Source of the DNA: an uncultured Paraburkholderia sp.
GTDB taxonomy: Bacteria; Pseudomonadota; Gammaproteobacteria; Burkholderiales; Burkholderiaceae
DNA: 64,000 bases
Assembly: GCA_940746715.1 (NCBI GenBank)
Contig: CALNWN010000005.1
Location: 248,001 to 312,000 of the forward strand
Reading direction: 5' to 3'
The notes beneath the pieces are model-generated. The model was not told the DNA's origin and did not search any database. It was given only the letters and a program-made list of their open reading frames with translations. Shown here in pieces: positions 38,051 to 47,163 of the stretch. Position 1 is the first letter of the stretch; each line of letters opens with the position of its first letter. Both the position numbers and the translations under genes were made by a program.

Positions 38051-38404
38051 ATGACCGTGCTGCTGACCTGGCTGATCAATGCGCTGGCGCTCCTGATCAT
38101 CACCTACCTCGTGCCGTCGATTCACATCCGCAGTTTCGGCACGGCGCTGATCGTCGCGGTCGTGCTCGGCCTGATCAATACGATCCTGCGGCCGGTGCTG
38201 ATCCTGCTGACGCTGCCCGTCACGATTCTGACGCTCGGGCTCTTCATTCTGGTGGTCAACGCGCTGTGCTTCTGGCTGTGCGCGTCGCTGCTGAAGGGTT
38301 TCGAGGTGTCGGGGTTCTGGTCGGCGTTCTTTGGCTCGATTCTGTACAGCATCGTTTCATGGCTGCTGTCCGCGCTCATTTTCGGCAACCGCAGTCTCGG
38401 TTGA
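38051..38404 (+). CDS. YvlD-type phage holin family (four-TM) membrane protein
   Basis: Intact, 117 residues with four hydrophobic helices: LLTWLINALALLIITYLVPS, FGTALIVAVVLGLINTIL, PVLILLTLPVTILTLGLFIL and a final ILYSIVSWLLSALIF. The motif INTILRPVL is characteristic of the YvlD/DUF group of inner-membrane proteins of unclear function. The start at 38051 follows AAGGAGC. It sits between ahcY and metF, 11 bp before metF, an arrangement I recall from other Burkholderia. Confidence 0.85.
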   Translation: MTVLLTWLINALALLIITYLVPSIHIRSFGTALIVAVVLGLINTILRPVLILLTLPVTILTLGLFILVVNALCFWLCASLLKGFEVSGFWSAFFGSILYSIVSWLLSALIFGNRSLG

Positions 38405-38415
38405 CATACTGAATC

Positions 38416-39246
38416 ATGAACCCGATCGAACTTTCATTCGAATTCTTCCCGCCGAAGACGCAGGAAGGCGTCGACAAGCTGGGGGCCACGCGCGCGCAGC
38501 TCGCGCTGCTCAAGCCCAAATTCGTGTCCATCACGTTCGGCGCCGGCGGCTCGACGCAACAGGGCACGCTCGATACCGTCGTCGAGATGGCGAAGGAAGG
38601 GCTCGAGGCCGCGCCGCACCTGTCGTGCATCGGCTCGTCCAAGGAGAGCTTGCGCGCGATTCTCAACCAGTACCGCGCGCACGGCATCCGCCATATCGTC
38701 GCGCTGCGCGGCGATCTGCCGTCCGGCATGGGCGAAGTCGGCGAGTTGCGCTATGCGTCGGAGCTGGTGAGCTTTATCCGCGCCGAGTTCGGCGACTGGT
38801 TCTGGATCGAGGTGGCCGGTTATCCGGAATACCACCCGCAGTCGCGCTCGCCGCGTCACGATCTGGAGAACTTCGCCCGCAAGGTGAAGGCGGGCGCCAA
38901 CTCCGCGATCACGCAGTACTTCTTCAATGCGGACGCCTACTTCCGTTTCGTCGACGAGGCACGCAAGCTCGGCGTCGACGTGCCGATCGTGCCGGGCATC
39001 ATGCCGATCACGAACTTCTCCCAACTCATGCGCTTTTCGGAGATGTGCGGCGCCGAAGTGCCGCGCTGGATCGCGCGCCGGCTGGAGAGTTTCGGCGACG
39101 ACCGCGAGTCGATCCGCGCCTTCGGGCTGGATGTGGTGACCGATTTGTGCGCTCGTCTGATGGACGCGAAGGTGCCCGGCCTGCACTTCTACACGCTCAA
39201 CGGCTCTGCGGCGACCAAGGCGATTTGTGAGCGGTTGAAGGGCTGA
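38416..39246 (+). CDS. metF: 5,10-methylenetetrahydrofolate reductase
   Basis: Intact, 276 residues, with the FAD TIM-barrel fold. The N terminus IELSFEFFPPKTQEGVDKL is the conserved folate-binding start with the catalytic Glu. Further conserved blocks are SITFGAGGSTQQGTLDT, RHIVALRGDLPSGMGE and NSAITQYFFNADAYFRFVDE. It makes 5-methyl-THF for methionine synthesis, so with ahcY it closes the methyl cycle. Eleven base pairs separate it from yvlD. Confidence 0.96.
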   Translation: MNPIELSFEFFPPKTQEGVDKLGATRAQLALLKPKFVSITFGAGGSTQQGTLDTVVEMAKEGLEAAPHLSCIGSSKESLRAILNQYRAHGIRHIVALRGDLPSGMGEVGELRYASELVSFIRAEFGDWFWIEVAGYPEYHPQSRSPRHDLENFARKVKAGANSAITQYFFNADAYFRFVDEARKLGVDVPIVPGIMPITNFSQLMRFSEMCGAEVPRWIARRLESFGDDRESIRAFGLDVVTDLCARLMDAKVPGLHFYTLNGSAATKAICERLKG

Positions 39247-39287
39247 TCGGCCGAAGCGCGGGCTGTCATACTTTTTGTTGGTTCTCG

Positions 39288-39324
39288 CCAGACTCGCCGC
39301 GCGGCAGATGTGCGGCGAGTCTGG
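39288..39324 (+). terminator. Hairpin after metF
   Basis: CCAGACTCGCCGC (39288-39300) and GCGGCGAGTCTGG (39312-39324) form a perfect 13-bp stem with an 11-base loop. The following T-tract is weak (TTT after 7 bases), so it may be a partial terminator. The rest of the 39247-39546 gap should contain the dppA promoter. Confidence 0.65.
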
Positions 39325-39546
39325 CGGCTGTTTCCTCAACAGTATTCTTGCCGGGTTCAAAACCGGCCGGGCAGGTCGAATCCCCACGTCTCCCCCGACT
39401 GTCCTATCCTGAAAGTCATTCGAAAGAGCCCTCTAAATAACCTCGGAGGCGCGCCGGATGCGGCGTCGCGGATAATTTCCTTTGCTTGTGACACCGGGGA
39501 AAGCTCAGTAATATCGCGCTACGCTGGCCCTGAACCTGGAGGAAAC

Positions 39547-41177
39547 ATGAAGCAAAACAATCTGTTGCGCGCCGCGCGTGTTACGACGCTCGTTGCTGCT
39601 GCAGCGGCATCGATGCTGGGCGCGAGCGTCGCCCGTGCTGAGATTCCGAACAAAACCCTCGTCTACTGCTCAGAAGGCAGCCCCGCGGGTTTCGATCCGG
39701 CCCAATACACCACGGGCACCGATTTCACGGCCAACACGTTCACCGTTTATAACCGTCTGGTCGAATTCGAGCGCGGCGGCACCAAGGTCGAGCCGGGCCT
39801 CGCCGAAAAGTGGGACGTCTCCGCCGACGGCAAGACCTACACGTTCCATCTGCGTCACGGCGTGAAGTTCCAGACCACGTCGTTCTTCAAGCCGACGCGC
39901 GAATTCAACGCGGATGACGTCGTGTTCACGTTCGAGCGCATGCTCGACACCAATCAGCCGTTCCGCAAGGCTTACCCCGTGCAGTTTCCGTACTTCACGG
40001 ACATGGGCCTCGACAAGCTGGTCACGAAGGTCGAAAAGGTCGATCCGTACACGGTCAAGTTCACGCTGAAGGAAGTCAACGCGCCGTTCATCCAGAACAT
40101 GGCGATGGAATACGCGTCGATCCTGTCCGCCGAATACGGCGACCAGCTGCTGAAGGCCGGCAAGGCCGCGGACATCAACCAGTTCCCGGTGGGCACGGGT
40201 CCGTTCATCTTCCGCAGCTATACGAAAGACGCGACCATCCGCTTCGACGGCAATCCCGATTACTGTAAGCCCAACACGGTCAAGATCTCCAAGCTGATCT
40301 TCTCGATCACGCCGGACGCCGGTGTGCGCGTGCAGAAGATCAAGCGCGACGAATGCCAGGTGATGAGCTATCCGCGTCCGGCCGACATCGCGCCGCTGAA
40401 GTCGGAAGCCAACATTGCAATGCCGTCGCAACCGGGCTTCAACCTCGGCTATCTAGCGTACAACGTGTCGCACAAGCCGGTCGACAAGGTCGAAGTGCGT
40501 CAGGCGCTCGACATGGCGATCAACAAGAAAGCGATCATCGAATCGGTGTACCAGGGCGCCGGCCAGGCTGCCACGAACCCGATGCCGCCGACCCAATGGT
40601 CCTATGACAAGAACCTGAAGGCCGCCTCGTACGATCCGGAAAAGGCCAAGTCGCTGCTCGCAAAGGCCGGTTATCCGAACGGCTTCGACATCACTCTGTG
40701 GGCCATGCCGGTGCAGCGCGCCTACAACCCGAACGCCCGCCTGATGGCGGAAATGATCCAGGCCGACGGGGCCAAGGTCGGCGTGAAGGCGAAGATCGTC
40801 ACGTATGAGTGGGGTGAGTACATCAAGCGCGCCCACGCTGGTGAGGACGACACGATGCTGATCGGCTGGACGGGCGACAATGGCGATCCCGACAACTGGC
40901 TCGGCACGCTGCTCGGCTGCGAAGCGGTGAACGGCAACAACTTCTCGAAGTGGTGCTACAAGCCGTTCGACGACCTGATCCAGAAGGGCCGCTCCACGTC
41001 CGATCAGGGCGCGCGCACCACGGCCTACATGCAGGCGCAGCAGATTTTTGCGCAGCAACTGCCGTTCTCGCCGATCGCTCACTCGACCGTCTACCAGCCT
41101 GTCAGCACAAGAAGGTGGTCGACATGCGCATCGAGCCGCTCGGCTATGCACGCTTCGACGGCGTCAGCGTCAAGTAA
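39547..41177 (+). pseudogene. dppA: DppA-like peptide ABC transporter substrate-binding protein, frameshift in the last 25 codons
   Basis: Family 5 solute-binding protein of about 540 residues. A Sec signal peptide (MKQNNLLRAARVTTLVAAAA ... SVARA) is followed by IPNKTLVYCSEGSPAGFDPA and the family signature near RHGVKFQTTSFFKPTREFNA. The start at 39547 follows CTGGAGGAAAC. The frame shifts near 41108, so that the normal ending KKVVDMRIEPLGYARFDGVS (stop 41175-41177) is replaced by 34 unrelated residues ending at 41208. The fold is otherwise complete, so partial function is possible. It heads the dppABCDF operon and captures di- or oligopeptides in the periplasm. Confidence 0.9.
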
Positions 41178-41325
41178 GGCACCCGGCCACGTGTCGGGCA
41201 AGTCGTAAAATTCGCGCAGTACGCTTTTCGCACGGTTAGAAAACTGGTCAATGGTCCGGCGACCGGGGTCACGAGCCCTCGTCGCAGGTTGCGTTTTTTC
41301 TTCATCAAGACCATAGGGACGAACC

Positions 41326-42336
41326 ATGTTCCGCTTTGTTTTGCGCCGTATTGGCATGGTGATACCGACCTTCATCGGCATCACGATCCTTGCATTCGCG
41401 CTGATTCACCTGATACCGGGCGATCCCATCGAAGTGATGATGGGCGAGCGCGGCGTCGATCCGGCCATGCACGCCGCGGCAATGCACCGGCTGGGGCTCG
41501 ACGAAGCGCTGCCGATGCAGTACGTCCATTACATCGGCCGCGCGCTGCATGGCGACCTCGGCACCTCGATCATCACCAACACCAGCGTCATGGGCGAATT
41601 CCTCGCCCGCTTTCCCGCCACCGTCGAACTGTCGATCTGCGCGATGCTCTTTGCGCTGATCGTCGGCCTGCCGGCGGGCGTGTTCGCGGCGCTCAGGCGC
41701 GGCACGGCGGTGGATCAAGGCGTGATGGGCACGGCGCTCACCGGTTATTCGATGCCGATCTTCTGGTGGGGCTTGATCCTCATCATGGTGTTTTCGGTCA
41801 AGCTCGGCTGGACGCCGGTGTCGGGCCGCATCGCGGTCGAATACGACATTCCGCACGTGACCGGCTTCATGCTGATCGACGCGATGATGTCCACCGACGA
41901 AGGCGCATTCAAGTCCGCATTGAGCCATCTGATCCTGCCGGCCATCGTGCTCGGCACCATTCCGCTTGCGGTCGTCGCGCGCATGACGCGTTCGTCGATG
42001 CTCGAAGTGCTGCGCGAGGACTACATTCGCACCGCGCGCGCGAAGGGTTTGTCGCCGACGCGGGTGATCGTCGTGCATGCATTGCGCAATGCGCTGATTC
42101 CGGTCGTGACGGTGATCGGCCTGCAGGTCGGCACGCTGTTTGCCGGCGCAGTGCTGACGGAGACGCTGTTTTCGTGGCCGGGCATCGGCAAATGGCTGAT
42201 CGACGCAATTGGCCGACGTGACTATCCGGTCGTGCAGGGCGGCATTCTGATGATCGCTACGCTCGTGATCTTCGTGAACCTCGTCGTCGATCTGTTGTAC
42301 GGCGTGCTCAACCCGCGCATCCGCCATACGAGGTAA
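41326..42336 (+). CDS. dppB: Peptide ABC transporter permease DppB
   Basis: Intact, 336 residues. The N terminus MFRFVLRRIGMVIPTFIGIT contains the first of six membrane helices, and the periplasmic loop carries the LIPGDPIEVMMGERG motif typical of DppB/OppB. The cytoplasmic EAA loop is ARAKGLSPTRVIVVHALRNAL (near residue 237), which contacts the ATPases. It is 117 bp after dppA's original stop and 6 bp before dppC. It forms half of the dipeptide channel with DppC. Confidence 0.95.
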   Translation: MFRFVLRRIGMVIPTFIGITILAFALIHLIPGDPIEVMMGERGVDPAMHAAAMHRLGLDEALPMQYVHYIGRALHGDLGTSIITNTSVMGEFLARFPATVELSICAMLFALIVGLPAGVFAALRRGTAVDQGVMGTALTGYSMPIFWWGLILIMVFSVKLGWTPVSGRIAVEYDIPHVTGFMLIDAMMSTDEGAFKSALSHLILPAIVLGTIPLAVVARMTRSSMLEVLREDYIRTARAKGLSPTRVIVVHALRNALIPVVTVIGLQVGTLFAGAVLTETLFSWPGIGKWLIDAIGRRDYPVVQGGILMIATLVIFVNLVVDLLYGVLNPRIRHTR

Positions 42337-42342
42337 CTGGAC

Positions 42343-43257
42343 ATGGCAGACATTCAAAACACCGTTCCCCAGGCGGTGACTCCGCCGAGTGGCCGCGCCA
42401 TCGCGGCCCGCGAGTTCTGGGCCAATTTTTCGCGCAATCGCGGCGCGGTCGGCGCCGGCATCGTCGTGTTGTTGATCGTCGTGGCGGTTTTCGCGCCGCT
42501 CATCGCGCCGCATAGCCCCATCGAGCAATACCGCGACTTCGTGAAGATTCCGCCCGCATGGCTGGAAGGCGGCAACTGGAAGTTCATTCTCGGCACCGAC
42601 GAAGCGGGCCGCGACATCCTCTCGCGCCTGATGTACGGCGCGCGGCTGTCGTTCTGGATCGGCTTCATCTCCGTCGTGCTCGCTCTGATTCCGGGCATCG
42701 TGCTCGGGCTTATCGCCGCGTTCTTCGACAAGTGGGCCGACACGCCGATCATGCGCATCATGGACGTGCTGCTCGCGCTGCCTTCGCTGCTGCTCGCGGT
42801 GGCGGTCGTGGCGATCATCGGTCCGGGCCTCGTCAATACGATGCTGGCGATTGCGATCGTCGCGTTGCCGGGCTACGTGCGTTTGACGCGCGCGTCGGCA
42901 CAAGGCGAGTTGCAGAAGGAATACGTGACGGCTTCGCGTGTGGCGGGCGCCGGCACGCTGCGCCTGATGTTCTCGCAAGTGCTGCCCAACTGCACGGCGC
43001 CGCTGATCGTGCAGGCCACGCTCGGCTTTTCGTCGGCGATCCTGGACGCGGCCGCGCTCGGCTTTCTCGGCCTTGGCGTGCAGCCGCCGTCGGCGGAGTG
43101 GGGCGCGCTGCTCGCTTCGGCGCGCGACTACATCGACAGCGCATGGTGGATCGTCACCATGCCTGGCTTGTCCATCCTGATCTCGGTGCTCGCCATCAAC
43201 CTGCTCGGCGACGGGCTGCGCGACGCACTCGATCCGAAACTCAAACTGATGGCATAA
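42343..43257 (+). CDS. dppC: Peptide ABC transporter permease DppC
   Basis: Intact, 304 residues. A cytoplasmic N-terminal stretch (REFWANFSRNRGAVGAGIVV) leads into the OppC-type N domain. The loop FILGTDEAGRDILSRLMYGA near residue 85 is highly conserved, and the EAA motif is TASRVAGAGTLRLMFSQVLPN near residue 200. It pairs with DppB. Its stop codon is immediately followed by the dppD start, so expression is coupled. Confidence 0.95.
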   Translation: MADIQNTVPQAVTPPSGRAIAAREFWANFSRNRGAVGAGIVVLLIVVAVFAPLIAPHSPIEQYRDFVKIPPAWLEGGNWKFILGTDEAGRDILSRLMYGARLSFWIGFISVVLALIPGIVLGLIAAFFDKWADTPIMRIMDVLLALPSLLLAVAVVAIIGPGLVNTMLAIAIVALPGYVRLTRASAQGELQKEYVTASRVAGAGTLRLMFSQVLPNCTAPLIVQATLGFSSAILDAAALGFLGLGVQPPSAEWGALLASARDYIDSAWWIVTMPGLSILISVLAINLLGDGLRDALDPKLKLMA

Positions 43258-44265
43258 ATGAGCAATAACCTACTGACCATCCGCAATCTCGCGGTGAACT
43301 TCAACGGCTTGCCGGCGGTCGACCGTATCAATCTCGACGTCGCGCCGGGCGAAGTGCTGGGCGTCGTCGGCGAATCGGGCTCGGGCAAGAGCGTGACGAT
43401 GATGGCGCTGATGGGCCTGATCGACGCGCCGGGCAAGGTCACGGCGGACGAAATCACCTTCAATGGACGCGATCTGCTGAAGGCATCGGCGAAGGAACGC
43501 CGCAAGATCATCGGCAAAGAGATCGCGATGGTGTTCCAGGACGCGCTGACCAGCCTGAACCCGAGCTACACGGTCGGCTATCAGATCAAGGAAGTGCTGA
43601 AGCTGCACGAGGGCCTGCGCGGCAGCGCGCTCGACAAACGTGCACTCGAACTGCTCGACCAGGTCGGCATTCCGGACGCGAAGAACCGCATCGGCGCGTT
43701 TCCGCATCAGATGTCGGGCGGCATGAACCAGCGCGTGATGATCGCCATGGCGATTGCCTGCAACCCGAAGCTGCTGATCGCCGACGAGCCGACCACCGCG
43801 CTCGACGTGACCATCCGGGCGCAGATCATGGAACTGCTGATGCGCCTGCAGAAAGAGCGCGGCATGGCGCTCGTGCTAATCTCGCACGACCTCGCGGTGG
43901 TGTCCGAGGTCGCGCAGCGCGTCGCGGTCATGTACGTTGGCGAAGTGATCGAAACCAACAAGGTGCCGGACATCTTCGCCGCGCCACATCATCCGTACAC
44001 GGAAGCGCTGCTCGCGGCGATTCCGGAACACAATGTGGGCGCCGTGCGGCTCGCCGCGTTGCCGGGCATGGTGCCGGGCCGCGACGATCGTCCGAAGGGG
44101 TGCCTCTTCGCGCCGCGCTGCAAGTACATGGTCGACGACTGCAACAAGGGACGCCCCGCGCTCGCGCCCATGCCAGGCCACGCCGAGGTGGCGCGCGTGC
44201 GTTGCATCAAACCCCTGAACTTCGCCGGCGACGCGAACGTTCACACCCATGGAGGCGCACGATGA
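43258..44265 (+). CDS. dppD: Peptide ABC transporter ATP-binding protein DppD
   Basis: Intact, 335 residues. Walker A is [10 protein letters not shown] (near residue 38), the signature is [13 protein letters not shown], Walker B is [12 protein letters not shown], and the H-loop is LISHDLAVV. The C-terminal extension has the Cys-rich segment [14 protein letters not shown], which in this family ligates an iron-sulfur cluster. It starts directly at the dppC stop and overlaps dppF by 4 bp (ATGA). Confidence 0.95.
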   Translation: MSNNLLTIRNLAVNFNGLPAVDRINLDVAPGEVLGVVGESGSGKSVTMMALMGLIDAPGKVTADEITFNGRDLLKASAKERRKIIGKEIAMVFQDALTSLNPSYTVGYQIKEVLKLHEGLRGSALDKRALELLDQVGIPDAKNRIGAFPHQMSGGMNQRVMIAMAIACNPKLLIADEPTTALDVTIRAQIMELLMRLQKERGMALVLISHDLAVVSEVAQRVAVMYVGEVIETNKVPDIFAAPHHPYTEALLAAIPEHNVGAVRLAALPGMVPGRDDRPKGCLFAPRCKYMVDDCNKGRPALAPMPGHAEVARVRCIKPLNFAGDANVHTHGGAR

Positions 44266-45281
44266 ATGCAGTACCCGAAACGCGGCGCCAGTCGGACCAT
44301 GCGGGCGATTACGTGCTGGTCGCCGACAAGCTCGCGCGTTACTACACGGTCAAGCGCGGCATGTTCGCAACGGGCACGGTGAAAGCACTGAACGGCGTGT
44401 CGTTCGCACTCGAGCGCGGTAAAACGCTCGCCGTGGTCGGCGAATCCGGCTGCGGCAAATCGACGCTGGCGCGCCAGCTCACCATGATCGAGTCGCCCAG
44501 CGCGGGCCGCCTGCTGATCGACGGTGAAGACGTGGCCGGCGCCGATCACGCGAAGATTGCCGCGCTACGGCGGCGCGTGCAGATGGTGTTCCAGAATCCG
44601 TTCGCGTCGCTCAATCCGCGCAAGACCGTCGAACAGACGCTCGGCGAACCGCTCGCCATCAACACGCAACTGAGCGCGACGGAACGCGCCGAGCGCATTG
44701 CCCAGATGATGCGCACCGTCGGCCTGCGTCCCGAACACGCGAAGCGCTATCCGCATATGTTCTCGGGTGGCCAGCGTCAGCGTGTGGCGATTGCGCGCGC
44801 GATGATTCTCGACCCGCAGATCGTCGTTGCCGACGAACCCGTGTCGGCGCTCGACGTGTCGATCCAGGCGCAGATTCTGAATCTGTTCATGGATCTGCAG
44901 CAGCAATTCAAGACCAGCTACGTGTTCATTTCGCACAATCTGTCAGTGGTCGAGCATATTGCCGACGACGTGATGGTGATGTACTTCGGCGGCGTGGCCG
45001 AACTGGGTGACAAGAAGCGGATTTTCTCGAAGCCGCGGCATCCATATACGCGCGCGTTGATGTCGGCGACGCCGTCCATCTTCGAGGCGGATCGCACCAT
45101 CAAGATCAAGCTGCAGGGTGAAATGCCGTCGCCGCTGAATCCGCCGTCGGGCTGCACGTTCCATCAGCGCTGCCCGTATGTGATCGACCGCTGCCGCAGC
45201 GAGGAACCGAAGCTGCGTGAAGTGGATGGCCGTCTGGTGTCGTGTCACCGTGCCGAGGAGGTGGGGGACGTGGATGCCTGA
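44262..45281 (+). CDS. dppF: Peptide ABC transporter ATP-binding protein DppF
   Basis: Intact, 339 residues. It has Walker [11 protein letters not shown] (near residue 63), signature [13 protein letters not shown], Walker [13 protein letters not shown] and FISHNLSVV. The C-terminal FeS-type Cys segment is [14 protein letters not shown]. The start at 44262 follows CATGGAGGCGCACG and overlaps the dppD stop. Together DppD and DppF power uptake of peptides bound by DppA. Confidence 0.95.
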   Translation: MNAVPETRRQSDHAGDYVLVADKLARYYTVKRGMFATGTVKALNGVSFALERGKTLAVVGESGCGKSTLARQLTMIESPSAGRLLIDGEDVAGADHAKIAALRRRVQMVFQNPFASLNPRKTVEQTLGEPLAINTQLSATERAERIAQMMRTVGLRPEHAKRYPHMFSGGQRQRVAIARAMILDPQIVVADEPVSALDVSIQAQILNLFMDLQQQFKTSYVFISHNLSVVEHIADDVMVMYFGGVAELGDKKRIFSKPRHPYTRALMSATPSIFEADRTIKIKLQGEMPSPLNPPSGCTFHQRCPYVIDRCRSEEPKLREVDGRLVSCHRAEEVGDVDA

Positions 45282-46389
45282 TGCGCTGGCGGCGCGTCGT
45301 CTTGCGCGCCGCTCGCGGGCGCGTGCACTGACCAGTGCCGCGCTTGTCGGCGTTTTCTGTTTTTGTGCCGGACTGCCCGGCGTCGCATATGCCGCCGGGG
45401 CCGCGGCCAATACTCCCACCGTATCCACCGAGGCAAACGCCAAAGGCGCGCACCCGACCGTTCCCGTGCCGCAGACGCCAGCACCGCCACGCGCCGCGCT
45501 GCCTGGCTTCAACCCGCCGCCCGGCACGACCGCGAGCGGTCCCATGCGACTACAACCGGCGCACATGCCGTTCTATGTCGCGACGCGCGGCACCACCACG
45601 CTCTACGTGCTCGGCACGCTGCACGTCGGCGATCCCGCCGATTACCCGGCGGCTCAGCCGTTTCGTCCTCCGATCTTGGGCGCCCTGGCGGCTTCGCCGA
45701 CATTGGCGCTGGAACTCTCGCCGGACGAGCTGCTGGTTTCGCAAGACGACGTCTCGAAGTACGGCGTATGCCGCCGCGACTGCCTGCTTGGCTTGCTGCC
45801 CGACCCGCTGTGGCGCAAGCTCGCGTTCCGTCTGCGCGGCAACCCAGCCGCGCTGGATGAAATCAAGAAGACGCGGCCGTGGCTCGCCTCGCTGCTGGTG
45901 GAAACCTACGATTCGCTCAGCGCCGGTTTGCAGACCGAATACGGCACCGAGGCGCAATTGCAGAACGTTTATTTGCGCACGCGCGGCAAGATTGTCGGGC
46001 TGGAGACGCTGCCGCAGCAGATGCGGGCGTTCACCGGCCTCTCGCTCGCGCAGCAACGCGAGATGCTCGCGCAGGATCTGGTGCAGACGCCCGCGCAAAA
46101 TGTCGAGGACGTGCGCACCTTGCATCGTCTATGGCGAGTTGGCGATGCCGACGCAATCGCCGCATGGGAAGCCGCGAAAACAGAGAAACTCGCGCGTGAC
46201 AAGCGCGTGTCGGATTCAATTGACGACAGAATTGTCTACGCGTGCAACCGGCGCTTCGTTTCGCGGATGCTGCTGATCGCCGCGCCCAACAAGCCGGTGT
46301 TCGTGGCAATCGGCGCGTTGCATCTGGGCGGACGCAAAGGTGTGCTGCAGTTGCTGCGGCAGCATGGGTTTGTGGTGGAGGCGGGGTGA
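45274..46389 (+). CDS. TraB/GumN family protein
   Basis: Intact, 371 residues. The start at 45274 lies inside the end of dppF (8-bp overlap) and follows GAGGAGGTGGGGG; this gives an N-terminal signal-like stretch (RALTSAALVGVFCFCAGLPG, then VAYA). A Pro/Ala-rich segment leads to the GumN domain with TTTLYVLGTLHVGDPADYP (conserved GTxH, near residue 110) and the C-terminal VFVAIGALHLGGRKGVLQLL. The conserved Gly, His and Glu residues resemble a metal-dependent peptidase (Tiki/TraB) fold. Its role is unknown; here it seems to be translationally coupled to the dpp operon. Confidence 0.85.
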   Translation: MPDALAARRLARRSRARALTSAALVGVFCFCAGLPGVAYAAGAAANTPTVSTEANAKGAHPTVPVPQTPAPPRAALPGFNPPPGTTASGPMRLQPAHMPFYVATRGTTTLYVLGTLHVGDPADYPAAQPFRPPILGALAASPTLALELSPDELLVSQDDVSKYGVCRRDCLLGLLPDPLWRKLAFRLRGNPAALDEIKKTRPWLASLLVETYDSLSAGLQTEYGTEAQLQNVYLRTRGKIVGLETLPQQMRAFTGLSLAQQREMLAQDLVQTPAQNVEDVRTLHRLWRVGDADAIAAWEAAKTEKLARDKRVSDSIDDRIVYACNRRFVSRMLLIAAPNKPVFVAIGALHLGGRKGVLQLLRQHGFVVEAG

Positions 46390-46424
46390 GTGCGGGTGTG
46401 AAATGCCCGGGGTGAAATGCCGAC

Positions 46425-46790
46425 TCACGGCGCGGGGTCGATCGCGCTGACTACTCGCGCAACGATCTCGTCGGCAGTTTGCCTGTCGAGCGTCTCTACG
46501 TAGCGAGCAGAACCGTGCTCTACGCGCGCATTGATGTCAAAAGTGCGAACCTGATTGCATACCGCTATGCCGGTCGTATCGTGTCCGGAAATGTGGACGG
46601 CAAGGCCGGCGTAACGGATGAAGTTGCCACCTGTGGTGATAGGCACTGTCATGCAAACGCCGAGCGCATTGATTTCAGCGGGCGTGATCACGACGAAGCG
46701 GTGCCGGTCCTTCATCTCCTTGCCTGCTATGGGGTTCGGGTCGATCCAGTAGACGTCGCCGCGCCGTGGCGTATTCCGCTTGGCCATCAT
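46425..46790 (-). CDS. MazF/PemK-family mRNA interferase toxin
   Basis: Intact, 121 residues. PRRGDVYWIDPNPIAGKEMK is the conserved N-terminal strand and loop of MazF, followed by RHRFVVITPAEINALGVCMT and VCNQVRTFDINAR with the family QVR motif. These toxins cut mRNA at specific short sequences when the antitoxin is degraded. Its ATG overlaps the antitoxin stop by 3 bp, the normal coupling. Both genes are undamaged. Confidence 0.92.
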   Translation of the reverse strand: MMAKRNTPRRGDVYWIDPNPIAGKEMKDRHRFVVITPAEINALGVCMTVPITTGGNFIRYAGLAVHISGHDTTGIAVCNQVRTFDINARVEHGSARYVETLDRQTADEIVARVVSAIDPAP

Positions 46791-47053
46791 GTCAGCTCGC
46801 TTCCCATAGGGCCGCCGTCTCGTGCCCAGGTGGTCTCTGCGGTCAACTCCGCAATACTTTCAGAGCCTTCGAGCAATTCGGCAAGAGTGTAGCGTTTTGT
46901 CGCCGACGACGCGGGCCGGGCGATCAATTGTCCATCCTGGACCTCTAACGACATTTGATCTCCGGCGTCTACGTGCAGCAACTTGAGAAGCGCTGGCGGG
47001 ATCGTCATGACGAGTGCGCCGCCTTGCCTGCGAATTTTCGATGTAACGGCCAT
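46787..47053 (-). CDS. MazE/AbrB-like antitoxin
   Basis: Intact, 88 residues. The N-terminal half, MAVTSKIRRQGGALVMTIPP, then ALLKLLHVDAGDQMSLEVQD, is the SpoVT/AbrB swapped-hairpin DNA-binding domain. The C-terminal tail (RYTLAELLEGSESIAELTAE) is acidic and helical, as expected for the part that neutralises MazF. The frame is also open upstream because it runs on from the TPR gene remnant, but the start at 47053 gives the standard antitoxin length. An inverted repeat 31 bp upstream is a likely operator. Confidence 0.9.
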   Translation of the reverse strand: MAVTSKIRRQGGALVMTIPPALLKLLHVDAGDQMSLEVQDGQLIARPASSATKRYTLAELLEGSESIAELTAETTWARDGGPMGSELT

Positions 47054-47083
47054 GGTCTCTTCTCCGCTCGCTGCCGAGCCGTG

Positions 47084-47107
47084 AATGTGCAACAAATGTA
47101 GCACATT
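47084..47107. promoter_or_regulatory. Inverted repeat, candidate MazE operator
   Basis: AATGTGC (47084-47090) and GCACATT (47101-47107) are perfect 7-bp arms separated by 10 bases, 31 bp upstream of the antitoxin start. MazE or MazEF complexes usually repress their own promoter through such palindromes. Confidence 0.5.
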
Positions 47108-47163
47108 ACTGCGACGCGACAGCCGGCCGTGCGGTACGTCAAACGCATTGAAGCGCGGTGTTT

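Noticed and set aside
41305..42978. A 557-codon minus-strand frame opposite dppB and dppC
   Set aside because: Antisense shadow; very rich in His, Arg and Asp, no recognisable domain, while dppB and dppC are clearly real.
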